Shown here in pieces: positions 1 to 7,809 of a DNA stretch of 64,000 nucleotides. Location of the stretch: assembly GCA_964625575.1 (NCBI GenBank), contig CAZVBQ010000013.1, positions 27,313 through 91,312 on the forward strand, written 5' to 3'. The notes beneath the pieces were generated by a model. The model worked only from the letters and a program-made list of their open reading frames with translations. It had not been told where the DNA came from and searched no databases. The translations under genes were made by a program, and so were the position numbers. This stretch comes from UTCHB3 sp964625575 (GTDB lineage Bacteria > Bacteroidota > Ignavibacteria > Ignavibacteriales > Ignavibacteriaceae). Position 1 is the stretch's first letter. Every line of letters starts with the position of its first letter.

Positions 1-295
1 TCTTGTATTTTAGCACCACTTCAACCGGGTCTTTCACCCACTCCCAGGCGACACTTTCCGTCGCGCCAAGAGCAGTCTTCATAATATCTTTTACGGGTGG
101 GGCAGGCGTGTAACCGCAAAGATAGAGCTTCTCGATCATCGCGCCATCAGATGTACGGAACACGGAACCGACGTTATAACTGCTCCGGATCGAATCGAGC
201 AACACCACCACGGGCATCTTCTCAACTTCGTGGAGCTTCTCAAGTTTCGCCCTGTTAGCTGAAATTTCAGCGTGAGATAGTTTTCTGTTAGCCAT
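1..295 (-). CDS. TrmH/SpoU-family RNA 2'-O-methyltransferase (C-terminus cut by window edge)
   Basis: About 98 codons are visible reading leftwards from an ATG at 295; the rest lies outside the window. The segment DSIRSSYNVGSVFRTSDG (residues about 34-51) is the conserved N-x-G-s-v-F-R-T motif 1 of SPOUT methylases that methylate ribose 2'-OH in tRNA or rRNA. The SAM-binding knot motifs 2 and 3 would be beyond the edge, so the target RNA cannot be assigned. The ATG overlaps the last 8 bases of rlmN, so it is probably translationally coupled as the last visible gene of an RNA-modification operon. The family call is firm; the exact subfamily is open. Confidence 0.82.
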   Translation of the reverse strand, partial: MANRKLSHAEISANRAKLEKLHEVEKMPVVVLLDSIRSSYNVGSVFRTSDGAMIEKLYLCGYTPAPPVKDIMKTALGATESVAWEWVKDPVEVVLKYK

Positions 296-1361
296 TGTTC
301 TTAATTACCACTCCCGCGAGCTGCCCGCAAGCCGCTGCTATTTCATCACCTTGGGTGTCACGAATCATCACGGTGACATTTTCTTCGCGCAGTCTGTCGG
401 CAAATTCTTCGATCCTCGCTTTTTGGGTCGATCTGAGTTCTCCTGAAAAACCTTCGGGATGCATGTGTTCCAAAGAATTGAATGGAATGATGTTAACCTT
501 CGAGGGCATCCTTCTGCATAATTTCCCCAGCGCTTTTATATCCTGATCACGGTCATTTATTCCGGCGAGCATGGTGTACTCATAAGTTATGCGGGTATTC
601 GTCTTTTTCAGATAATATTCAATCGCTTCGATATTCTCTTTAAGTGAATATTTCGCGTTTATCGGCATTATCTTTGTGCGGATATCCTCGTAGCATGAGT
701 GAAGCGAGAGCGCGAGCTTGGGTCTGAGGCCGGTATCAGCAAGGTCACGGATCCTGGGAGCAATTCCCGCGGTCGAAACCGTGATTTTCTTCAAGCTGAT
801 ACCTTTTGTAAGTTCCTGCGCGAATATCTCAAGAGATTTTACCGTTGAATCAAAGTTCAGAAGTGGCTCCCCCATTCCCATGTAGACAATATTTGTAATG
901 TCCCGGTCGTAGGTTCTCTGCGCTATAGCATACTGATCGAATATCTCACCCGGTGTCAGATTTCTTTTGTAACCGAGAAGACCAGTGGCGCAGAACTTGC
1001 AATCCAAAGGGCATCCCACCTGAGTGGATACACACAAGGTAACCCTCTTCTCTTCCGGAATTATCACGCACTCTATCAGATTCCCGAGCGAGGTTTTCAG
1101 AAGCAGCTTAACAGTCCCTTCCGACCCTGAGATAGAAGTGTCGGTCAGTTCGAGCGTGTTCAAAACCGTTTCGGCTTTAAGCCTTTCCCGCAGCGGCTTG
1201 GAGATGTTCAACATTTTATCGTAGTCATCTACCAGATAATTGTACATCCAATTGAATATCTGTTCTCCCCGGAAAGGTTTCTCACCCGCCCCGGAGAACC
1301 ATTCCTTAAGTTCAGGGAGGGTTTTCCCTTTAAGTGGTATTTTTTTTGTTTCCGTTGTCAT
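288..1361 (-). CDS. rlmN: 23S rRNA (adenine-2503-C2)-methyltransferase / tRNA m2A37 methyltransferase RlmN
   Basis: A 357-residue radical SAM enzyme that adds a methyl group to C2 of A2503 in 23S rRNA and often A37 in tRNA. The radical SAM cluster motif is C117-x3-C121-x2-C124 (CPLDCKFCATG), followed by MGMGEPLLN at 161-169. Cys345 in the tail GDEIAAACGQLAG matches the cysteine that RlmN methylates and uses as a covalent intermediate. The length is normal for the family. The start ATG lies 32 bases inside the 3' end of queG and the stop overlaps the next gene's start, so the genes form one tight minus-strand operon. Confidence 0.96.
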   Translation of the reverse strand: MTTETKKIPLKGKTLPELKEWFSGAGEKPFRGEQIFNWMYNYLVDDYDKMLNISKPLRERLKAETVLNTLELTDTSISGSEGTVKLLLKTSLGNLIECVIIPEEKRVTLCVSTQVGCPLDCKFCATGLLGYKRNLTPGEIFDQYAIAQRTYDRDITNIVYMGMGEPLLNFDSTVKSLEIFAQELTKGISLKKITVSTAGIAPRIRDLADTGLRPKLALSLHSCYEDIRTKIMPINAKYSLKENIEAIEYYLKKTNTRITYEYTMLAGINDRDQDIKALGKLCRRMPSKVNIIPFNSLEHMHPEGFSGELRSTQKARIEEFADRLREENVTVMIRDTQGDEIAAACGQLAGVVIKNNG

Positions 1362-2301
1362 TTCTGTTTCTTTTCACAAATTCCGAATTGCGGCGCATCC
1401 CTTTCAGTTTGCTTCTGATTATGGGACTCTCCGCGAATTGCTCTTTAAATTCCTTGTTTTCCATTTTATCAAAATGATCAAGGTCAAACTCAATGTTCAG
1501 CCCGCCCGGCTGGTCTTCCCGGGTGAAGTCAGGTTCAGTTGTCTGTCTGCTGAACTTATTATTCCAAGGGCAGACTTCCTGACAAATATCGCACCCGAAT
1601 ATCCAATCATCCATTTTCCCTTCGAACTCATCGCCGGTTTCCCCTTTGTTTTCTATCGTAAGGTACGATATGCATCTGCTTCCATCCACAACGTAAGGTT
1701 CCATAATCGCGGAAGTGGGGCAGGCATCGATGCAGGCAGTGCAACTGCCGCAGTGATCGGCAATTGGTGAGTCATATTCAAAAGGAATATTGGTGAATAC
1801 GTTGGAGATGAAAAACCAGCTCCCGATCTGCCGGTTTATCACGTTTGAGTGTTTACCCTGCCAGCCAATTCCGGCGCGAACTGCCCAGACTTTATCCATG
1901 ACCGGACCTGTATCCACGTAGCTTATCGACTCGCACCCCGGAAACGCTTCCTTTAAGCTTGTCTCAAAAACTTTCAACTTTTCCCAGAGAACAAAATGGT
2001 AATCGCGCCCCCAGGCGTAGCGCGAAACCTTCCCCTTCCCATCCGTGAACTCTCCCGGTTGCCAATAGTTCAGTCCCAACGAGATCACGGATCGTGCTGA
2101 GGGGAGGATATTAGCCGGGTTCTCCCTTTTCTCAATATTTCTTTCGAGGTAAGCCATTCCACCCGCGTATCCCCTGCCAAGCCATTCTTTAAGCAGGTCG
2201 ATCTCTTTTCCAAGGGGAGTAACAGGCGCAAATCCCACCAGATCGAAACCAAGCGATTGTGCCAGTTCTGTAACAATCTTCCGGTTGATCACCACTTCCA
2301 A
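1330..2301 (-). CDS. queG: epoxyqueuosine reductase QueG
   Basis: A 323-residue cytosolic enzyme of the last step of queuosine synthesis, reducing epoxyqueuosine in tRNA with cobalamin and two [4Fe-4S] clusters. Visible landmarks are D130 in YVDTGPVMDK (the family's catalytic acid), the first cluster cysteines C184, C187, C190 and C194 (CGSCTACIDACP), and C210, C237, C240 and C244 (CDICQEVCPW) for the second. It lacks the C-terminal HEAT repeats of some homologues and matches the short QueG form. It overlaps the Rieske gene upstream by 13 bases and rlmN downstream by 32. The neighbouring Rieske protein could be an electron donor, but that is inference. Confidence 0.94.
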   Translation of the reverse strand: MEVVINRKIVTELAQSLGFDLVGFAPVTPLGKEIDLLKEWLGRGYAGGMAYLERNIEKRENPANILPSARSVISLGLNYWQPGEFTDGKGKVSRYAWGRDYHFVLWEKLKVFETSLKEAFPGCESISYVDTGPVMDKVWAVRAGIGWQGKHSNVINRQIGSWFFISNVFTNIPFEYDSPIADHCGSCTACIDACPTSAIMEPYVVDGSRCISYLTIENKGETGDEFEGKMDDWIFGCDICQEVCPWNNKFSRQTTEPDFTREDQPGGLNIEFDLDHFDKMENKEFKEQFAESPIIRSKLKGMRRNSEFVKRNRNDNGNKKNTT

Positions 2302-2624
2302 TGGGGTTCTTCACTCACAACTGTCACGTAGACATTTCCGTTTTTCACTTCAACGGGGTAAACTTTCAGTCCCCGCCCACCGGAGTCTTTCTTCCCCGTC
2401 TCAAGTTCAAACCTCCATCCGTGGATGGGGCAATATACATGACCTTCCTCTATAAAACCGGTGTAAATTGCTGCCGCGTGCTGATGCGGGCAAACATTTC
2501 CAATCGCGTGAATATTTTCACCCAATCTGAAAACCGCTATATCCTCACCATTTACGATGAACCTTTTCCCCTCGCCTTCGTGAAGTTCGGTTACTTTGCA
2601 CACTTTCTGTGTGGGCTCATTCAT
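2289..2624 (-). CDS. Rieske [2Fe-2S] ferredoxin-like protein (NirD/BphF type)
   Basis: A 111-residue soluble Rieske domain. The cluster ligands are C45-x-H47 (CPHQHA) and C65-x2-H68 (CPIHGW). There is no signal peptide or membrane anchor, so it resembles the small ferredoxin or NirD-type Rieske proteins rather than the bc1 subunit. It sits between the metallo-hydrolase gene (33-base gap) and queG (13-base overlap). No oxygenase or nitrite reductase large subunit is nearby, so its partner is unknown. Electron supply to QueG is possible from the operon position alone. Confidence 0.88.
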   Translation of the reverse strand: MNEPTQKVCKVTELHEGEGKRFIVNGEDIAVFRLGENIHAIGNVCPHQHAAAIYTGFIEEGHVYCPIHGWRFELETGKKDSGGRGLKVYPVEVKNGNVYVTVVSEEPHWKW

Positions 2625-2657
2625 TTCTGCTCCTTCCGGTGTTCCGCGTACCGGAAA

Positions 2658-3503
2658 TTAAAGTTGGTAAAGTTTTTCCCTGACCTTGAAACCCTTGTCA
2701 GTTCGCTCGACCTTGACTGCAACGACCTTTGGGTCATGCTGCACAACGAGTGACCAGTCTTCATCGGCTGCTTTGGCCAGCACATCCTTTTTCTCTTGAA
2801 GTGTCACTAACGGCTGAAGATCATAACCCATTATGTAAGGAAGTGGCACATGGGCATGGGTCGGAATAAGGTCGGCACAGAAGAAAAGAGTGTTTGTGCC
2901 GTCAGAAATTTTGATTGCCTGCTGCCCGAAAGTATGTCCGTTGATCTCATAAAGTGAAATTCCCTCCATGAAATCAGAAACATCATTCTCTATCAGGTGG
3001 AGAACCCCATGCTCCATAAGGGGGATAAAATTCTGCTTTATGTAACTGCCCCTGTCACGGTCTGAAGGATTGGCACCCCACTCAAAGTTCTTTCTTCTAA
3101 CGTGGTATTTCGCGTTCGGAAATGCCGGCACAAGTTTACCGTTCTCCTCCTTCACCGACCCACCCGCGTGGTCAAAATGAAGGTGCGTGTGCAAAACATG
3201 CGTGATCTGATCAGGGGATACACCTACAACACTGAGGCTTTTTTCAAGTGTGGTTTCAGCATCAATGGCGTAGATGCTCCTCGATTTCTCATCCCACTTT
3301 TCACCCATGCCTGTATCGATGAGGAGTTTTTCGTTATCCCACTCGAGCAGAAGCAACCGGGCAGCCATGGCGATCCGGTTTATTCCATCGGGTGGATTTG
3401 TTTTCTCCCACAACGGTTTCGGAATAATACCGAACATTGCCCCGCCATCAAGAGCGAAATATCCTGATTCAATAACTTTTATGCTGTATTTGCCTGATAC
3501 CAT
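2658..3503 (-). CDS. MBL-fold metallo-hydrolase
   Basis: A 281-residue metallo-beta-lactamase fold protein. The zinc motif HTHLHFDHAGG gives H105, H107, D111 and H112; LLIDTGMG at about 60-67 is the strand before it, and H-containing segments further on (NGHTFGQQ, FCADLIPTH) fit the remaining ligands. No export signal is present. The layout resembles the lactonase/hydrolase branch rather than beta-lactamases or RNase Z. It is the first gene of the minus-strand operon that runs to the left edge. The substrate cannot be told from sequence. Confidence 0.88.
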   Translation of the reverse strand: MVSGKYSIKVIESGYFALDGGAMFGIIPKPLWEKTNPPDGINRIAMAARLLLLEWDNEKLLIDTGMGEKWDEKSRSIYAIDAETTLEKSLSVVGVSPDQITHVLHTHLHFDHAGGSVKEENGKLVPAFPNAKYHVRRKNFEWGANPSDRDRGSYIKQNFIPLMEHGVLHLIENDVSDFMEGISLYEINGHTFGQQAIKISDGTNTLFFCADLIPTHAHVPLPYIMGYDLQPLVTLQEKKDVLAKAADEDWSLVVQHDPKVVAVKVERTDKGFKVREKLYQL

Positions 3504-3580
3504 CTCTTTTCTTTGTTTTAATTGTCTGCAAAAATAATAAAATTGAACTTCGTTTTAATTAATTTTTAGGAAGCCGGATC

Positions 3581-5113
3581 TTGACCCCCAACCGGAAATT
3601 CGATATTATAATAACAGGCGGCGGAGTGGCCGGGTTCATTGCCGCGACAGTTCTGCAAAAATACTTTAAGAAGAAAACCGCGCTCGTGACAGGCATCCGC
3701 ACAGCCCCCGGTGAAGTGCCGGTTGAACTCTTCATTCCTGCTCTCTATACGGGACAGATGGAAATTGAATCGACAGCCCGAAAAGTGATCGACTGGGTTA
3801 CGGGTGGCAAACTGATGTGGGAGAGACTCCCTTCGATCTACGAGCGACATTTCTATCCTGGTAAAAAGCTGAATCTCTCCGATAATCTCGCCAATTATAT
3901 GGATTCGCTGAAAGAGCTTTTCCCGAAGGAAAAGGGAAATATCGACCTGATCTTCAGGGATATTCAGCACGCGGCAAATTATACCAGCTACTTCCTGATG
4001 AAACACGTTTTGCCCAAACCGCTTCACGGAGTCTCCGAAAGATTTTTTGCATCGGGAAGAAAACACTCTGCATCCTCACTGGAAGGTTATCTTTCAACAC
4101 TAACTGGTGACAGGAAATTTAAAACTTTCATCTCCGGACAATTGCAGAATCTTGCTTCATGCCGGGAGGCTACAGCCTTTATCTTCCACTCAATGAACAT
4201 GATGGAGTTCTTAAACGGGGCTTTCGCCCCCTCGGGTGGAGTGGAAACCATGTACCGGAGCCTTTCAGATGGGTACACTTCGTCCGGAGGAACCCTGCTT
4301 GAAGGATCATTATCCGGGATGACGCTTTCAGGGAAAACTGTAAAATCCTTCGATTTCAAAGGCAACGACGGCAGCGAACTTCATTTGAAAGGCAACAAGA
4401 TACTTTGGGGGCTTGGTACACGCGCGCTTAAACATCTGGTGGCACGAGGAGCCGGACCGGGTGATGTTCCGGGCAACGATACCGGAACCGGACATGTGCC
4501 CTACCCTGTATTATTTGAACTGAACTTCGACGCAAAGATACATGAAACCAACATCAAAGGTGAGGTGTTCCGGCTTTTTCCCGATGTTGCCGTTGAAGCC
4601 GATGATATCCCCCAAGCCGTATCGCTTTACCCTGTTTTCGATAAAGATACGGGAGTTCAATCGCCCCAAAAGTACATGGCGGTGGTCTTCATAAACGGTG
4701 AGGATACACCCCGATTTCTCTCATCAAGTGATGAGATTGAAGGACTGAAACAGTACGTTGAGCAGCTCATGCGGCGGGATATCCCTCACATGTCGGCAGC
4801 AATTCGTTCAATCAGACACATCATGCCCGCCACTTCAGGAGAAGATTGGCACTTCAACCCATACGGAACGATCATGCCTGATACTTTGAAAGCATCGGGA
4901 ACAGTAAAGAAAAACAGATGGAATTTAAAGAATGTTTACGAAACGGATGCCGATCTCTTCATGCCGGGGGTTGTGGGTTCGGTTATGTCGGGACTGGCTT
5001 CAGTGGGAATGATTATGGGGGCGTTTTCGTTCTTCAAGTTTTTCAGATTCCTGAAAAGGGAGTCAAGAAAAAACGTGAGGGTAAAGGTTCAACCTCTCAA
5101 ATATAAAAAATGA
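3581..5113 (+). CDS. FAD/NAD(P)-dependent oxidoreductase (phytoene desaturase-like fold)
   Basis: A 510-residue flavoprotein. The N-terminal beta-strand and loop FDIIITGGGVAGFIAA (residues 7-22) is a Rossmann FAD-binding motif, and PGVVGSVMSGLASVGMIMGA near the C-terminus resembles the second FAD contact of amine-oxidase/phytoene-desaturase-type enzymes. The start is a TTG at 3581: an in-frame stop lies just upstream at 3560, AGGAAG at 3568-3573 is a good ribosome site, and the next ATG would delete the FAD motif. It converges with the ferredoxin gene, separated by a hairpin. The substrate is unknown. Confidence 0.75.
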   Translation: MTPNRKFDIIITGGGVAGFIAATVLQKYFKKKTALVTGIRTAPGEVPVELFIPALYTGQMEIESTARKVIDWVTGGKLMWERLPSIYERHFYPGKKLNLSDNLANYMDSLKELFPKEKGNIDLIFRDIQHAANYTSYFLMKHVLPKPLHGVSERFFASGRKHSASSLEGYLSTLTGDRKFKTFISGQLQNLASCREATAFIFHSMNMMEFLNGAFAPSGGVETMYRSLSDGYTSSGGTLLEGSLSGMTLSGKTVKSFDFKGNDGSELHLKGNKILWGLGTRALKHLVARGAGPGDVPGNDTGTGHVPYPVLFELNFDAKIHETNIKGEVFRLFPDVAVEADDIPQAVSLYPVFDKDTGVQSPQKYMAVVFINGEDTPRFLSSSDEIEGLKQYVEQLMRRDIPHMSAAIRSIRHIMPATSGEDWHFNPYGTIMPDTLKASGTVKKNRWNLKNVYETDADLFMPGVVGSVMSGLASVGMIMGAFSFFKFFRFLKRESRKNVRVKVQPLKYKK

Positions 5114-5160
5114 TGCCTCTGCTCACCTGCAAGTGCTGCATGGTGGGGGCAAAGGCATCA
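5111..5160. terminator. hairpin between convergent genes
   Basis: TGATGCCT at 5111-5118 pairs with AGGCATCA at 5153-5160, and inner CACC/GGTG segments can extend the stem with bulges. The stop codon of the oxidoreductase gene lies in the left arm. It sits exactly between two convergent genes and could end transcription both ways, but there is no strong T-run. Confidence 0.4.
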
Positions 5161-5175
5161 AATATCTGGTAAAGA

Positions 5176-5508
5176 TTATCTTCCGAGTTCGTCCAGGTAA
5201 TCTTTTTTCTTCAGCAACTGCTCCTCGGTCTCCACATGATTTGGATCAGGGATGCAGCAGTCAACAGGACAAACAGCCGCGCACTGTGGTTCATCATGGA
5301 AGCCCTTGCACTCCGTGCATTTATCAGGCACTATATAATAGAAATCGCCTGAAAAGAAACCTGAGGCACCTGAAGGGGCATTCTTTCCTTCACCATAGGA
5401 ATTGCCGGCAAGTTCCCATTCCCTTCCACCTTCATAGATAGCGGTGTTGGGGCATTCAGGTTCGCATGCTCCACAGTTAATGCAGTCGCTCGTGATCATT
5501 ATTGCCAT
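5176..5508 (-). CDS. 2[4Fe-4S] ferredoxin, Chlorobium/Alvin-like
   Basis: A 110-residue small electron carrier. The first cluster motif is C9-x2-C12-x2-C15-x3-C19 (CINCGACEPEC). The second is C64-x2-C67-x8-C76-x3-C80 plus C84, with the 8-residue insertion typical of Alvin-type ferredoxins and of Chlorobium ferredoxins (CTECKGFHDEPQCAAVC). It is longer than the usual 60-residue Chlorobium protein because about 27 extra residues, rich in Gly, Ser and aromatic residues, separate the two motifs, and a charged tail follows. It probably donates low-potential electrons to 2-oxoacid oxidoreductases, although none is in this window. Confidence 0.92.
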   Translation of the reverse strand: MAIMITSDCINCGACEPECPNTAIYEGGREWELAGNSYGEGKNAPSGASGFFSGDFYYIVPDKCTECKGFHDEPQCAAVCPVDCCIPDPNHVETEEQLLKKKDYLDELGR

Positions 5509-5702
5509 ATACTATCTCCAATTATTGCGAATTTGTAAATCAGAATTTCAACTCTTAATATACGATTGTGGAGTCGAAACACAAAAAGTTATTAAATTTT
5601 TACATTGTTAACTTTAATGATTTTTTGATTTACAGGCAAGTGATAAGAGCGGTATATTACGTTCGTTTTATGTATTTTTCAGTTCAAAATAAAGATATTT
5701 AT

Positions 5703-5993
5703 ATGAAGAACATCCTCGTTACTTTTGAAGTTGACCCCAGAAACACCCTCTACACATCGGAGCTTATCACCAGGTTCTCAGAAACCGTGAAAGATCAGCA
5801 CCCGGGGCTGACGATATTCAAATCGATGACGAGTGCCGTGAAGCCCAACAAGTTTTTCCTCTTCCTCTCATTCGATTCGGACGAAGATTACGACATCTAC
5901 AAAAGGCACGACAAAACCAAGAAGTTCACGGTAAAATTACATGCCCTCTCGAAAGAACTCCCCGTATTCACCGAATTGAATGAGCTGGAGTAG
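5703..5993 (+). CDS. small hypothetical protein
   Basis: I do not recognise this 96-residue protein. The frame is open further upstream from a GTG at 5568, but that stretch is AT-rich with poor codon use, and the sequence from ATG 5703 (MKNILVTFEVDPRN) looks like the true start. It is a soluble, charged alpha/beta-looking protein without cysteine motifs, signal peptide or membrane segments. The upstream region has no clear Shine-Dalgarno site. It is single and followed by repeat-rich DNA. Codon use is like that of neighbouring real genes, which supports that it is expressed. Confidence 0.6.
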   Translation: MKNILVTFEVDPRNTLYTSELITRFSETVKDQHPGLTIFKSMTSAVKPNKFFLFLSFDSDEDYDIYKRHDKTKKFTVKLHALSKELPVFTELNELE

Positions 5994-6000
5994 ATTTTCG

Positions 6001-6031
6001 TTGCCGGTTGCGCGTTGCCCGTTGCCTGGTA
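6001..6031. repeat. degenerate CGTTGCC heptamer run
   Basis: About four imperfect copies of a 7-base unit close to CGTTGCC. Similar runs occur near 29186-29220 and at 31788-31805. Confidence 0.5.
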
Positions 6032-6056
6032 CCTGGTTCAGCTCTGATAGCCGTTT

Positions 6057-6467
6057 CTCCCCGTAGGGGTGGTATGTCGGTAGATATGTCGCATCACCTC
6101 TGTTTATTCCTCCCCGTAGGGGTGGTATGTCGGTAGATATGTTGCATCCCCTCTGTTAATACCTCCCCGTAGGGGTGGTATGTCGGTAGATATGGCGCTC
6201 CCCTCTGTTTATTCCTCCCCGTAGGGGTGGTATGTCGGTAGATATGTTGCATCCCCNNNNNNNNNNNNNNNNNNNNNNNNNNNNNNNNNNNNNNNNNNNN
6301 NNNNNNNNNNNNNNNNNNNNNNNNNNNNNNNNNNNNNNNNNNNNNNNNNNNNNNNNTCTGTTAATACCTCCCCGTAGGGGTGGTATGTCGTTGATCTGGC
6401 GCATCACCTCTGTTTATTCCTCCCCGTAGGGGTGGTATGTCTCCCCGTAGGGGTGGTATGTCGGTAG
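6057..6467 (+). repeat. left tandem array of REP-like palindrome units
   Basis: Copies of CTCCCCGTAGGGGTGGTATG followed by TCGGTAG start at 6057, 6110, 6163, 6215, 6368, 6420 and 6441. The period is 52-53 bases except for one 21-base short unit. The core CCTCCCCGTAGGGGTGG is a near-perfect palindrome (CCCC-GTA-GGGG stem-loop with outer CC/GG). The tails between cores vary slightly (tgttgcatcccctctgtta type) and are too similar to one another to be CRISPR spacers. A 100-N gap interrupts the array at 6257-6356; removing the Ns leaves exactly one 53-base period. Confidence 0.95.
6257..6356. other. assembly gap (100 N)
   Basis: Exactly 100 undetermined bases inside the left palindrome array. The flanks are in phase with the 53-base period, so the number of missing units is unknown and may be zero. 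Confidence 0.99.
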
Positions 6468-6510
6468 CACAAATTGATTTATATTTGAAAAATGTATTAA
6501 AACAAATTGT

Positions 6511-7023
6511 ATGAATAAAGAGAAGAAAATGAAGGAACCGACATTTACTCAGCTATACATTCATATCGTATTCACGGTAAAAGAAAGGGAGAAGGTGCTT
6601 AAATCTTCTTTTCGGGAAGAAATCTTTCGTTACATTACCGGAATTGTACAGAACAAAAAACACAAAATGTTGGAAATCAACGGGGTTGAGGATCATATTC
6701 ACATTTTGGTCGGGATGCATCCTGCACAAAGTCTTTCAGATCTGGTGCGCGATATCAAATTTAACTCTGCAAGATTTATCAACGACAATAAATTTATAAG
6801 AGGACAATTTTCTTGGCAGGAAGGATATGGGGCATTTTCGATCGGCCGTTCAGAGTTAAAGAAAATTCACTCGTACATCCAGAATCAACCAGAACATCAT
6901 TTACATGAAAGCACTATGGGTGAAAAGAGAAGATTCTATCAATATTACGGGTATCAAGGTGTGGAGTTGGATTCTTCTACCGACATGCCACCCCTACGGG
7001 GAGGGTCGGATTATGATCTCTGA
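6511..7023 (+). CDS. IS200-like Y1 (HUH) transposase, possibly REP-associated (RAYT-like)
   Basis: A 170-residue single-domain Y1 transposase that would cut and rejoin single-stranded DNA at hairpins. The HUH motif is H62-I-H64 (EDHIHILVGM), the catalytic tyrosine is probably Y122 (KKIHSYIQNQPEHH), and SLSDLVRDIK and GQFSWQEGYGAFS are typical of IS200-type TnpA in Bacteroidota. A second start at ATG 6529 (MKEPTFTQ) with AAAGAGAAG before it is equally likely. TATATTTG at 6480-6487 resembles a Bacteroidota -7 element. The last 15 or so residues (STDMPPLRGGSDYDL) are encoded by the first copy of the right-hand repeat. There is no TnpB. The gene is flanked by oppositely oriented palindrome arrays. 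Confidence 0.88.
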   Translation: MNKEKKMKEPTFTQLYIHIVFTVKEREKVLKSSFREEIFRYITGIVQNKKHKMLEINGVEDHIHILVGMHPAQSLSDLVRDIKFNSARFINDNKFIRGQFSWQEGYGAFSIGRSELKKIHSYIQNQPEHHLHESTMGEKRRFYQYYGYQGVELDSSTDMPPLRGGSDYDL

Positions 7024-7285
7024 TTCTACCGACATGCCACCCCTACGGGGAGGATCGGATNNNNNNNNNNNNNNNNNNNNNNNNNNNNNNNNNNNNNNNN
7101 NNNNNNNNNNNNNNNNNNNNNNNNNNNNNNNNNNNNNNNNNNNNNNNNNNNNNNNNNNNNGGGAGGATCGGATTATGATCTCTGATTCTACCGACATGCC
7201 ACCCCTACGGGGAGGGTCGGATTATGATCTCTGATTCTACCGACATGCCACCCCTACGGGGAGGATTGGATTTTGATCTTTGAAG
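6977..7285 (-). repeat. right tandem array of REP-like palindrome units (inverted relative to the left array)
   Basis: Units begin with CTACCGACATGCCACCCC at 6977, 7026, 7188 and 7237, with a 49-base period. The core is the reverse complement of the left-array core with one change (GCC for ACC), but the linker (GGATTATGATCTCTGATT type) is different. So the two sides share the palindrome and the GGTAG-side flank, not the spacer. The first unit is inside the transposase reading frame. A 100-N gap (7061-7160) interrupts it; its two flanks share a 13-base overlap. Confidence 0.95.
7061..7160. other. assembly gap (100 N)
   Basis: Exactly 100 undetermined bases inside the right palindrome array. 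The left flank ends and the right flank begins with the same 13 bases (GGGAGGATCGGAT), so collapsing them leaves one exact 49-base unit. Confidence 0.99.
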
Positions 7286-7305
7286 TTCAATTCACAAAAT
7301 ATCAA

Positions 7306-7809
7306 TTAATTCTTCTTCAATCTCTCAATGAAAAAGAAGGTGGCAATTGAGAGAACCAGCAAAAGAAGAACCCCGCCGAACTCAGGATTAAAGAAGGCTT
7401 TCAGACTGCTGAAGGACTTCGTTATCTCCGTGAAGAATGATGGATCGATCTTAAATGAAAATTTGTCACCAGAGGCTGCTGAAGCAGAATCACCCCCTGC
7501 TTTGAAGGCAAAGCCAAACAACAGCAGCAAAATCGAAGTAAGTCCTATCAGCATGCCGATGAAGAACTTCTTACTCCCCTCCCCCGGCTTCACCGTCTTT
7601 ACGATCTTTTTCAAAACCATCGCGTTGATCGTCGCGGGCGCAGAAAAAACCTTCATTTGCCTGAAACCTTTATCCGCTCTGAGCAGATAATCATATTCCC
7701 GGGCACATTCGGGGCAAACCGCTTTGTGATCGAGGAACGCTTTCTTCTCATCCGGGGAAATGTCGCCGTCGATCATTCTGTTCATAAATTCATTGTCATA
7801 ATGTTTCAT
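7306..7809 (-). CDS. zf-HC2 anti-sigma factor, membrane protein
   Basis: A 167-residue protein with an N-terminal zinc-binding anti-sigma motif H28-x3-C32-x2-C35 (DHKAVCPECA) and two hydrophobic segments, at about 84-106 and 147-163. In this family the N-terminal domain holds the cognate ECF sigma factor at the inner membrane and releases it on a signal. Its ATG overlaps the stop of the sigma gene by 4 bases (ATGA), the standard coupled arrangement. The signal it senses is not visible. Confidence 0.88.
   Translation of the reverse strand: MKHYDNEFMNRMIDGDISPDEKKAFLDHKAVCPECAREYDYLLRADKGFRQMKVFSAPATINAMVLKKIVKTVKPGEGSKKFFIGMLIGLTSILLLLFGFAFKAGGDSASAASGDKFSFKIDPSFFTEITKSFSSLKAFFNPEFGGVLLLLVLSIATFFFIERLKKN

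Noticed and set aside
1240..1770. 176-residue plus-strand frame antisense to queG and rlmN
   Set aside because: It has no family motifs and lies across two well-supported genes; typical shadow frame.
6156..7234. Open frames that run through the N gaps
   Set aside because: They consist of the palindrome repeats and undetermined bases only.
6057..7285. CRISPR array, because of regular palindromic repeats
   Set aside because: The 'spacers' are nearly the same in each unit, the period differs between sides, and there are no cas genes; it is a tandem repeat.
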